Assembly: GCA_944320255.1 (NCBI GenBank)
Contig: CALUGU010000025.1
Location: 1 to 34,100, forward strand
Direction of reading: 5' to 3'
Length of the DNA stretch: 34,100 nucleotides
Source: an uncultured Prevotella sp.
GTDB taxonomy: Bacteria > Bacteroidota > Bacteroidia > Bacteroidales > Bacteroidaceae
Below are positions 1 through 8,400 of the stretch, one piece after another (within the stretch, counting starts at the first letter, position 1; every line of letters starts with the position of its first letter). The notes beneath the pieces were generated by a model. That model was given only the letters and a program-made list of their open reading frames with translations. It did not search any database and was not told where the DNA came from. Made by a program: the position numbers and the translations under genes.

Positions 1-62
1 GATTTGCTCTTGTCAACAAGCGCCTTTCTACCTTTTCTTACCAATTGTTGAATTGTAGGCAT
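1..62 (-). CDS. rpsL: 30S ribosomal protein S12, 5' part only
   Basis: The first 20 codons of ribosomal protein S12 run off the left edge. The minus-strand ATG lies at 62-60 and the translation begins MPTIQQLVRKGRKALVDKSK, the characteristic S12 N-terminus. S12 sits at the decoding centre of the 30S subunit; the residues linked to streptomycin resistance lie beyond the window. A TAnnTTTG box lies 83-90 bases upstream, so the gene probably has its own promoter in addition to any read-through from the DUF3467-type gene behind it. In relatives rpsG and fusA usually follow, outside this window. Confidence 0.95.
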   Translation of the reverse strand, partial: MPTIQQLVRKGRKALVDKSK

Positions 63-144
63 TGTTGTTAATTTTTTAGTTATATATTTATTTTGTTATT
101 TTCGCATTTCTGTACAGTCTGCGCACACAGACCGTTTTGGGCTG

Positions 145-152
145 CAAAGGTA
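145..152 (-). promoter_or_regulatory. Putative -7 box upstream of rpsL
   Basis: On the minus strand this reads TACCTTTG, matching the Bacteroidetes -7 consensus TAnnTTTG. It lies about 83 bases before the rpsL ATG. No TTTG at the usual 19-21 base spacing is visible, so only the -7 element supports the call. Confidence 0.45.
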
Positions 153-333
153 CGAATTATTATTCAAATTACCTAATTATAAAGAAATCAAACAAGCAAA
201 GAAGCGCGTATTTTCAAACAAAATACACTTTATTAAAATAAATTAACTATAAAGAAACCAACAAACGGGTTTCAAGAGCTACACAAAGCACGAAAAGCAG
301 CCGTCTAAATGCACCAGCTACAATGGTATAAGC
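153..333. other. AT-rich spacer between the DUF3467-type gene and rpsL
   Basis: Together with the flanking promoter and hairpin this makes a 319-base gene-free stretch. It is AT-rich with scattered A/T runs. I see no open frame, tRNA or repeat in it. It probably holds the upstream part of the rpsL promoter region. Confidence 0.4.
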
Positions 334-362
334 GTGCGGCATAGGCCATTACCATGCCGCAC
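334..362 (-). terminator. Hairpin downstream of the DUF3467-type gene
   Basis: A perfect 9-base inverted repeat (GTGCGGCAT at 334-342 with ATGCCGCAC at 354-362) begins 20 bases after the minus-strand stop at 382. The position fits a terminator or 3'-end stabiliser, but no clear U tract follows on the minus strand, so it may be leaky or a processing hairpin. Confidence 0.4.
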
Positions 363-381
363 ACCAAATGGCATTTTCACA

Positions 382-699
382 TCAAGCCTCGCCTTTGTTG
401 ATGTTGAAAGGGGCTATCGTCCCCTTCTCCGGCTGCGGCAACTTGATTGTGCCGAAAGAGTTCTCATACCTCACGATGTTGTCCTTCAACGCTATGAGCA
501 GACGCTTGGCATGCTCCGGAGCGAGTATCACGCGCGACTTCACCATAGCCTTGGGCACGCCGGGCAAGATGCGGGCGAAGTCGAGAACGAAATCCGAACT
601 TGAATGGGTGATTATGGCGAAGTTGGCATACTGGCCCTGCGCCACGTCCTGCGGCAACTCTATCTGGAGCTGCCCCTGATTGTTGTTGTTGTTTTCCAT
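382..699 (-). CDS. DUF3467-type small conserved protein
   Basis: A 105-residue soluble protein with no signal peptide or membrane segment. The N-terminus is Asn/Gln rich (MENNNNNQGQ), followed by a compact conserved region with motifs such as GQYANFAIITHSSSDFVLDF and PEHAKRLLIALKDNI. I recognise it as the DUF3467 family, which in Bacteroides-type genomes sits between rpoC and rpsL; the molecular function is unknown. Here rpsL follows as expected, but rpoC lies 23 kb away. Upstream are trpS and a block of heptamer repeats. A near-match (TACTTTG, one base short of the -7 consensus) lies about 90 bases upstream, so an own promoter is not established. Confidence 0.85.
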   Translation of the reverse strand: MENNNNNQGQLQIELPQDVAQGQYANFAIITHSSSDFVLDFARILPGVPKAMVKSRVILAPEHAKRLLIALKDNIVRYENSFGTIKLPQPEKGTIAPFNINKGEA

Positions 700-736
700 T
701 TATCTTTTATATATATAATAAGGTGAAAGTTCTTAA

Positions 737-764
737 ATTAAGAGTTAAGAGTTAAGAGTTAAGA

Positions 765-780
<16 letters not shown>
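737..780. repeat. Tandem heptamer array (TTAAGAG units)
   Basis: Four to five consecutive copies of a 7-base unit (AGAGTTA and close variants) occupy this stretch between trpS and the DUF3467-type gene. The same sequence appears inverted at 807-827. Such arrays expand and contract by slippage; here a length change would alter the spacing between trpS and the next gene. Confidence 0.75.
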
Positions 781-1926
<1,146 letters not shown>

Positions 1927-1949
1927 CTATAATCTACTTTTACGAGTTG

Positions 1950-1983
1950 CAAACTTACTAAATTTTTACGAGATAACCGCAAA
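1950..1983 (-). promoter_or_regulatory. Promoter of trpS
   Basis: The minus strand shows TAAGTTTG (1957-1950), matching TAnnTTTG, with a TTTG at 1983-1980, 22 bases upstream. The spacing is one base longer than the usual 19-21. The box lies about 40 bases before the trpS ATG. Confidence 0.5.
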
Positions 1984-2063
1984 AAAGGGAATATTTGAAT
2001 TAATAATCAGGGAATTCGATACAAGAAAAATAAATAAACATTCGCATTCGCCAACGTGAAGGC

Positions 2064-2176
2064 GTATCAAAATTATGGAGTTATCAGCAGTTTACTGGGG
2101 ACGGGCTCGTTTCTCTCGCCGGAGTTAACGGACAATAACCTGTATTACAACAACTTGGCATTTGCCCGTTAACTCC
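2064..2176. repeat. Palindromic dispersed element, copy 1 (right end missing)
   Basis: This stretch is clearly related to 21943-22056. Shared segments in order are GTATCAAAATTA, GGCTCGTTTC, CTCGCCG, GTTAACGGACAATA, CAACAACTT and CCGTTAACTCC. An internal inverted repeat (GGAGTTAACGG at 2121-2131 with CCGTTAACTCC at 2166-2176) brackets a 34-base loop. The terminal inverted repeats seen in the other copy are absent. The element fills most of the gap between trpS and the HAD/thioesterase gene and could help terminate transcription from the latter. Confidence 0.7.
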
Positions 2177-2228
2177 TTTACATCTCAATTCCTATAAATT
2201 GAGCTTTGCGAGCATTCATATTACTTTC

Positions 2229-3461
2229 TCACTTCTTCTTCATCACGCTGTTCACCACGCGGATGCTCGACACGAGCTTGTTGGTGGAGGTGAACACGTC
2301 AACGTTCCACACGTGGGACGAACGTCCCTTGTGGACGATGGTGCCGACGGCGCGCACGGTGTCGCCCTCATGGGCCGAAGACACGTGGTTGCCGCTGACT
2401 TGCATACCCACGACTATCTCGTCGGGCTTGCAAATCACCATCGAGCCGAGGCCGGCCACGGTCTCGGCCAAGGCCAGCGTGGCCCCGCCGTGCAATATGC
2501 CGAAAGGCTGGCGGGTGCGCTCGTCAACGGGCATAGTGGCCTCGATGCGTTCGGGCGAGGCGTAAGTGTATTGTATGCCGAGATTGCCCATCAGGGCGTG
2601 CTTCGCCTGGGCGTTCAGGAAATCAAGAGGTATCTCTGAAGCCCTAACGTCTGAAAGGATGAGCTTTTCAACAGCCTGCGCCACGCCGTCCTCCTCGTTC
2701 GAGGCCGTAACGTAATCGGCACAGATTTTAACGGAATCTTGCGCGTGCCCCATGGCCACGCCCATACCAGCCTGTTGCAGCATTGTGACGTCGGCAACGC
2801 CGTCGCCGATGGCTATGACCTCGTCGCGCGTGACGCCCAACCGCTCCATCAGCACACCCAACGTGTTGGCCTTGTCAACGCCACACGGCACCACCTCAAG
2901 GAAATAAGGCTCCGAGGGGAACACGTCGAGCACGCCGTCAAGCCGCCGTTTCCAATGGTTCTCCAGTCCGCTCAGGGCTTCTTCGTCGTCGCTCACAAGC
3001 ACGCACTTGCATGGAGCAAAGTCAATGGCGATGGAGAAGTCCTCTTCCTCCACAATCCTAAGGTTGTTCAACTCCGCTTCCCGACGGATGTGCGGGTCGC
3101 CGGCGTTGTCCGTCAGGAGGTAGTCGTCGTGATAGGTGAAGATTGAGAAGTTGTTCTTGCGCGACTTCTTCTCCAAATAAGGTATAAGCTCCGGGTTGAT
3201 GCGCCGCTCAAACAGCACCTCGCCGTCGTCGGCCTTGATTATCTTGCTTCCGTTATATGACACGATAAAGCCGCCAAAATTATCCATTTCAAGGAGCTTC
3301 ACAAATGGCGTCAGCCCGGAAGTGGGCCTGCCGGAAGCGAGCACGAGGCGCACGCCCGTATGTTGCACCTTAAGCAAGGCCGACAGCGTGCGCTTGCTTA
3401 TTTCTTTCGCGTTGTTGAGCAATGTACCGTCAACGTCGAGAACTAATAGTTTGTATTTCAT
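2229..3461 (-). CDS. Cof-type HAD phosphatase fused to a YdiI/MenI-like hotdog thioesterase
   Basis: A 410-residue two-domain protein. Residues 1-270 form a HAD-IIB (Cof-type) phosphatase: DVDGTLL near the N-terminus is motif I, and GDGVADVTM is motif IV, where the usual GDGxND Asn is Ala while both Asp are kept. Residues 291-410 are a hotdog thioesterase whose core RQPFGILHGGATLALAE keeps the Gln, His and Glu active-site pattern of E. coli YdiI (MenI), the DHNA-CoA thioesterase of menaquinone synthesis. Activity on DHNA-CoA or another acyl-CoA is inference. I chose the ATG at 3461 because motif I then falls close to the N-terminus as in the family; an in-frame ATG at 3515 would add 18 unlike residues. 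No other menaquinone gene is adjacent. Confidence 0.88.
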   Translation of the reverse strand: MKYKLLVLDVDGTLLNNAKEISKRTLSALLKVQHTGVRLVLASGRPTSGLTPFVKLLEMDNFGGFIVSYNGSKIIKADDGEVLFERRINPELIPYLEKKSRKNNFSIFTYHDDYLLTDNAGDPHIRREAELNNLRIVEEEDFSIAIDFAPCKCVLVSDDEEALSGLENHWKRRLDGVLDVFPSEPYFLEVVPCGVDKANTLGVLMERLGVTRDEVIAIGDGVADVTMLQQAGMGVAMGHAQDSVKICADYVTASNEEDGVAQAVEKLILSDVRASEIPLDFLNAQAKHALMGNLGIQYTYASPERIEATMPVDERTRQPFGILHGGATLALAETVAGLGSMVICKPDEIVVGMQVSGNHVSSAHEGDTVRAVGTIVHKGRSSHVWNVDVFTSTNKLVSSIRVVNSVMKKK

Positions 3462-3575
3462 GGCGTCGAGTGTTTTTTGTTTATAAATGCAAGATGATGC
3501 CAACCTGACAAGCATCGGTAAAAGCCGGTAAACGGACTTTCACCCACAGCTTAAAGAGTGCGGCATATCTTTTTG

Positions 3576-3583
3576 CAAATATA
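3576..3583 (-). promoter_or_regulatory. Putative -7 box for the HAD/thioesterase gene
   Basis: TATATTTG on the minus strand matches TAnnTTTG and lies about 115 bases upstream of the chosen start. No TTTG -33 partner is visible at the normal spacing. Confidence 0.4.
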
Positions 3584-3664
3584 GTGAAAAATCACGCAAG
3601 GCGTATGCTTGGTGCTACTTTTTCAGGTTTAAAAAAGTTAATGCGCACAAGCCGGGCACAACAA

Positions 3665-3722
3665 AGCCCCGCGACAGGAAGGCATCTTCCCGGCGCAGGG
3701 CTTGCATCCGCAGTAATGCGGA
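3665..3722 (-). terminator. Double hairpin after the frameshifted gene
   Basis: Two stem-loops sit just downstream of the minus-strand stop at 3744. One is a compact stem (TCCGCA at 3707-3712 with TGCGGA at 3717-3722). The other is longer (AGCCCCGC at 3665-3672 with GCAGGGCT at 3695-3702, one mismatch), with a nested GGAAG/CTTCC stem at 3677-3690. On the minus strand TTTGTTGTG follows, a modest U-rich tail. A terminator is plausible. Confidence 0.45.
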
Positions 3723-3743
3723 ACGGTACGGACAAGTGCAAGG

Positions 3744-3989
3744 TCATTCAATCCTCGTGTACACCTGCTCCAGACTGTTATACTCAAGTGTCATACCGCC
3801 ACCGTCTAACCTCACGATGTGAAGCTCACGTTCCGGCACGGGCATCTCAGCTGCGACTTCCTTCATCGAGTTTAGCATCGACTCCTTGGCTTCCTCGTCA
3901 ACGTCGCCATTCAAATCACGCGCCGTGACGTCGGTCAGGCGCGTCCGTAGGAGACGGCCGGTTGGTTGCAGACTTCCGTCATCTATATT
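3744..3989 (-). pseudogene. C-terminal part of the membrane protein, displaced by a +1 frameshift
   Basis: The frame one base off from the end of the 3979-4428 gene stays open for 81 codons down to a TGA at 3744-3746. It reads NIDDGSLQPTGRLLRTRLTD and ends TLEYNSLEQVYTRIE. It has no good start codon of its own. Its composition, with charged helix-like segments (DEEAKESMLNSMKEVAAEMP) and a strand-like ELHIVRLDGGGMTLEY stretch, looks coding. The switch point falls in a short A run (GTAAAATATAGATGAC): removing one A gives VNIDD and joins both parts into a protein of about 228 residues. An inactivating indel is the simplest reading; a sequencing error or true frameshifting cannot be excluded. Confidence 0.65.
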
Positions 3990-4428
3990 TTACTTGGATG
4001 TCAGTCCCGCTAAAAGCCCTCAAGACCATAGGCACTACTTTGTTTTTGCCTAAGCAGAAGCCACGACCGTTTTGCAACACAAAGTACGTGGCTACTGCTA
4101 TTATAATGGCACTCCACCAAGTATGGGCGACCAAGGCCAATATAAATATGAACAAGACGCTAACCGCAGTCCAGATAGTGTTTTTCGTCTTTTGGGCTGA
4201 AGCGAGTTGCGAAACCAGCAACGGCAATCTTTGCCGTAGCTGGGCGTCACTCATCGTAAACTCTAAATAAATTTTTGTTCCGCCGTTGCTGTCACTCTTG
4301 GTATTTGTCAGATAATACGTTCCGCCAGTTTCCACGAGCGCAAGGTTCTTTGTTATGTTGTCTTCAACAATAACGCAATTAGGGAAAAGTAGCTCTTTTG
4401 CCTTTTCACCGGGTGATGGTAATGCCAT
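3979..4428 (-). CDS. Two-helix membrane protein, N-terminal part of a frameshifted gene
   Basis: A 149-residue frame starting MALPSPGEKAKELLF. Residues 1-80 are soluble and partly beta-like (NLALVETGGTYYLTNTKS, TKIYLEFTMSDAQL). Two adjacent hydrophobic helices follow: IWTAVSVLFIFILALVAH at about 84-101 and WWSAIIIAVATYFVLQ at about 103-119. After a short Gly/Lys stretch the frame stops at VKYR, but coding potential continues one frame over to 3744, so this is probably a truncated version of a protein of about 228 residues. I do not recognise the family. It lies 42 bases downstream of the lipoprotein gene on the same strand, so the two may form an operon. Confidence 0.6.
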   Translation of the reverse strand: MALPSPGEKAKELLFPNCVIVEDNITKNLALVETGGTYYLTNTKSDSNGGTKIYLEFTMSDAQLRQRLPLLVSQLASAQKTKNTIWTAVSVLFIFILALVAHTWWSAIIIAVATYFVLQNGRGFCLGKNKVVPMVLRAFSGTDIQVKYR

Positions 4429-4470
4429 AATCTTAAATTTTTAGTTATATAAAAGTGATGTTGTTTTCTT

Positions 4471-5085
4471 TCAGTCCGCTATCCGATGGAACTCAACGCG
4501 CCCAAAGTCGCCTGAGTCAAAAGACATGACACCGCCCTCGACTTTCAAGCCGGAATAATAAGTGTCCGAATCGTTGTCCGCCTGGTATTGGGCGCGCAAC
4601 TCTTCATAAACCATCTGGCGGTTGTCCTCGTCGCCGGCGTCAAACATTCCGGCCTCCATAGCGTCGGCAAAGGCGTCACGGGCGATGTCGTCGGCACCGC
4701 TCGACAGGCGTGCGTCAATATCGTTGATGGTGACATCCAGCGACGAGAGGTCGTAAGTGAGCTTCAAGTCGCCCATCAGCACCTCCCACTCGCCCGCTAT
4801 GTTCGACGTGGCCGTACACGCCATCACAAGCCCCTCGTCTTCAAACGTGAACGTCTCCGTCCGCTGTTCGGTAAACTTGCCACCGTCAATTATGTCATCC
4901 GAAGTGGTAAAATCATACGTCAGGCTCTGCTCCGAGATTGCTCCGTCGGCGTCAGTGGCTTCAATTTGTCCCTGCCACCTGCCTATCATGGCGTCGGCCA
5001 AATCGGAATCGCCGCAAGACGTCAAAGCAGTCACGCACAACAAGGCGGCAAGCCAACAAGTTTGCATTGTTTTCTTTAGTTTCAT
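4471..5085 (-). CDS. Secreted lipoprotein, possibly lipocalin-like
   Basis: A 204-residue lipoprotein precursor. The N-terminus MKLKKTMQTCWLAALLCV is a basic, hydrophobic signal ending in the lipobox LTSC, so the mature protein would start at the Cys before GDSDLAD and be lipidated. The next segment, MIGRWQGQIEATDADG, resembles the first strand of small lipocalin-like domains in Bacteroidetes lipoproteins. The remainder is acidic and strand-rich. I chose the ATG at 5085; an in-frame ATG at 5112 would add nine residues before the signal. A TACTTTTG -7 box lies about 60 bases upstream. The frameshifted membrane protein follows. The ligand is unknown. Confidence 0.7.
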   Translation of the reverse strand: MKLKKTMQTCWLAALLCVTALTSCGDSDLADAMIGRWQGQIEATDADGAISEQSLTYDFTTSDDIIDGGKFTEQRTETFTFEDEGLVMACTATSNIAGEWEVLMGDLKLTYDLSSLDVTINDIDARLSSGADDIARDAFADAMEAGMFDAGDEDNRQMVYEELRAQYQADNDSDTYYSGLKVEGGVMSFDSGDFGRVEFHRIAD

Positions 5086-5142
5086 GATTATCAGTTTTTT
5101 AACGGTTATCATTTTTTCATAGCCGCATAACTCGCTTTAATG

Positions 5143-5150
5143 CAAAAGTA
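5143..5150 (-). promoter_or_regulatory. Putative -7 box for the lipoprotein gene
   Basis: TACTTTTG on the minus strand matches TAnnTTTG, about 60 bases before the start at 5085. No clear -33 TTTG is visible at 19-21 bases. Confidence 0.4.
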
Positions 5151-5402
5151 AGCAATGAAGCGCAAACCGACGAGCGGATGTTGGTCCAAGTTGGTCTAAA
5201 TACAAAATAACAGGCAGAGGGACGGGGGTGGACGACTGCCGAACCGCAGTCACGAACAAAGACGAAAAAAACAGGCTTTGCAAAAGGGCGTCTTTCGCAC
5301 TGCAAAAGACGACAAATCGCCGTGCGTTTTATGCCCTTTCACGATGTAAAAAGGCACAAAACGCAACGCATTGCTTTTCCCGGTTCATGGCAATAGGCGA
5401 GT
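5151..5402. other. Gene-free stretch with degenerate repeat-like sequence
   Basis: No convincing gene. Around 5270-5385 there are GCAAAAG, GACG and short inverted segments, including CCCTTTCACGATGTAAAAAGG, that resemble the stretch at 19795-19825 (CCCTTTCAGGCCGTAAAAGG). Both may be decayed copies of one intergenic repeat family. Confidence 0.3.
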
Positions 5403-5405
5403 TCA

Positions 5406-5451
5406 GTATAAAACAAAAGGGACGGCTGGATTTTTTATATCCTGCCGTCCC
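5406..5451 (-). terminator. Rho-independent terminator of the giant T9SS protein gene
   Basis: A stem of 12 base pairs with one mismatch (5419-5430 with 5440-5451, core GGGACGGC/GCCGTCCC) is followed on the minus strand by TTTTGTTTT. It lies 22 bases after the stop codon at 5473, a textbook intrinsic terminator. Confidence 0.85.
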
Positions 5452-5472
5452 ATCAAGATAAGAGTAAAGTAT

Positions 5473-8400
5473 TTACGGTTTCTTCACCACTTTACGGCAA
5501 TAAACCTTGCCTTCCGAATGCGCTATCAGGATATACACACCGTCTGAAAGCATGGATACGTCCAAGCAACCAACACCAGCATTCCAACCTGACTTCATCA
5601 CGCAGACGCCGTTAGCGGCTACGAGCGAAACGCCGTCAATCCGTCCGTCGAACGAAACATAAAGTTTGCCATCCACAACATTTGCGTCCAAATCCCCTCC
5701 AGACGTAACGCTGTTTATTCCAGACAGCACATCGCCTATATGCAAGGCGACCGGCAAATCAAAGTTGCCCTGCACACTTTGGCTGAAACTGAATGTCTCG
5801 TCAACATTGTAAGTCTGTTCGCTGTCTAAGTCGAACGCCACGAAACGTATATCGTCGCCGTCTTCACCGACCACACTGACACACAATCGTCCGTCGGCAT
5901 ACGTCCCAACGCCGCGGCATTCGTCGCCGCTGAAAGCTCCGACAATATATTTACCTTCCTCGGCCTCAACGTCACCGTCGTAAAGTCCGGCGACGAAGCA
6001 CATCACATCGGGATAAGCGTGGACATCAGAAGTCCATACGCCACCGTCGTTTTCCGCCGTTTGGTAAATCGATGCCGCATTTGACACAATGCCGTTGAAA
6101 TACTTAAACGACTTGTCTGAACCTGACAAATACAGATAGCCTTGTCCCGGACGCATCACGTCGAGCGTGCCCTGCCATGCGTCGCCGGCATACTGGGCAA
6201 AGCCTTCCTGGCCTACGATGCAGTCGTAATTGTCAGGCACGGCCTCGGTCATTGCCTCTGCCACGGTCATCGTCTGATCTATCGGGAAGCCAATCCAGTT
6301 CCAACCCGTCTTCAGGTTGATTGCCACGTTGTCTGGATTTATCTGCACACCGCTCAATGTGAACGAACGGTCTTCACTCACTTTTGCCTTATAAGATTGC
6401 GCGGCGGAAGTTTCTGCCAAGACATTTCCTTCGCTTCCGACGAAAGCGTCAGTTGCGCCTCCAGCCAAGACATCGGGCGTCACAGCCTCGTCGAGGTTGT
6501 GCGACAGCCAGTTCCAACCCTTCTGCAACTTCATCGCCGTCGCCGTGCGCTTCAGCTTGTAAACGAACTCGGCCACGTCGCTTTCTTCCTTGCCTTCGGT
6601 TATGGCCACGGCTTTCAGCGTCATGTCCGCATCCACGGTGATCGGCGCGGTGTACTCCTTGCGGGTCTGCTCGTCGCAGGGGCATGAACCGTCGGTGGTG
6701 TAATATATCACGGCGTCCTCGTCGTCACACGTCAGCGTTATCTCCGTACCCTTGTAAACCTCTGTTCCGGATATGCGCGAAGCGTCGGGCGCGGGCGTCA
6801 CAACGTCGTAATAATCAGCGGCAACTTTTACCGTGGTTGACGACGTGGCGTCGATGCCGGCGATTGTAAACGTTATAACCGCCGAACCGGGCAGTTCGCC
6901 GCTTACGCGGAGCACAGCTTGCCCGTTCTCATCAAGTACGGCTTCGGGCGTAACAACAGCTATCATTTCTGATGAAGACTTAGCGCGGAGGGTCTTGCCT
7001 ACGGCGGCGTCAAACGGCAGCACACTGACACGCAGCTCTTTCTCGCCAGTATAAGGCACGCGCAGAACAGAATCAGCGGCTATTTCCTTCACCTCTTTCA
7101 CAATGTCGAACTGCTGACTGTAGTCGCCTTCCATCTGTATGCCGGCGTAACTCTTCACGCGGCGGCTCACGGTGAGCGTCACCTTGTCGCCCGTAAGGAA
7201 CGGCGTCGTCGGCACGAAGCGCACACGCGACACGTAGCTTTGGCTGTTGTCACCGTAGGCTTGCTCCTCGTTCTTCATCACCACAGTACCTTCAACGGCC
7301 ACGCCGTCTTTCGTTGCGATGATGTTTTCAGCAGTCATCGTTTCGGGCAACATATACTTATCAAATTCAACCTCAAGTCCGTCCTCGTATGCCACGGCGG
7401 CCATCACCTCCGGCTGGCGGTCTTGCGTCATAGCGATGTTCACCTCAAGCTGTGGCGGCGGCACGGGCAGCCACTCACTGTAAGTTGTCTGGTAGCCTTC
7501 TTTCTCAAACTTCACCTGCCACAAGCCCTGTGGCACGTCCCAGCGGTACATACCATTCTCGTCTGTGAACAGCGGGTTCTCCTGTGCGTACTCGGCGGCG
7601 TTCCACAGTACGACGTTTTCGTGCAAGTCGCCGTACATATCTTCCACCATCTCCTTATAGTAGCACGTAGCCGTCACACCCTCAAGCCTGTTGCTCGACA
7701 CGGCCTCGTAGACGTAGCCGGATGGGTCGTGGATCGGCGAAACTGGACTGAATGGAGGATTTGGAACATCTTGATTATTACCGTTATTCGGTGAATTGGG
7801 ATTATTGGGATTATTTGGATTGTTGGGATTGTTGGGATCATCGCCATCTGGATCTTTTTTACACTTTAAAGTGGCAATACCATCGCTTACCTCCTGCAAT
7901 GCCCAGTCTCTTGTTTTTTCATAAGCGTATTGTAAAGCCGTACTAAGAACGACCTTATCAATCAATCCCCACAATGAAGCCAGCAAACCTGTTCCACCTG
8001 TAGGGAGAGCCGCAACGATTCCTCCTGCTATTTTTGCATCTCCTTGAGCACGAAGTAGCATACTTCCGATTGCATATCCAGAAAAGACGCCTATCAAACC
8101 AACGCATTGCTGAGCGTACACATCAGCTTGCGCCTGATCATTCTCACATGGCTCAGGAATTGACAAATATAAATTTCCCGCTTTATTTATATCTTCGCAT
8201 AATCCTGCAGCTGTAGCAATATAATCTGCTATGGGAATTACTTTTCGCAATAAAGGACGACATTGTTTAGCCAAACGCAATGCTAAACTATTTGAGATTT
8301 TTTGAGTTTTTATAGCTAAAATTTTACTTGCCCAAAAAGTTTTTTTCAAAGGATTTTTACTTTTATTGAAGTAATTTACAGCTTTTCCTAATTGGCCATT

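Noticed and set aside
3462-3515. An upstream ATG adding 18 residues to the HAD/thioesterase protein
   Set aside because: The extra residues have no similarity to the family, and motif I sits at the expected distance from the start at 3461.
3978-3992. Programmed frameshifting at the GTAAAATATAGA site
   Set aside because: There is no canonical slippery heptamer and no obvious downstream stimulator; an indel is simpler.
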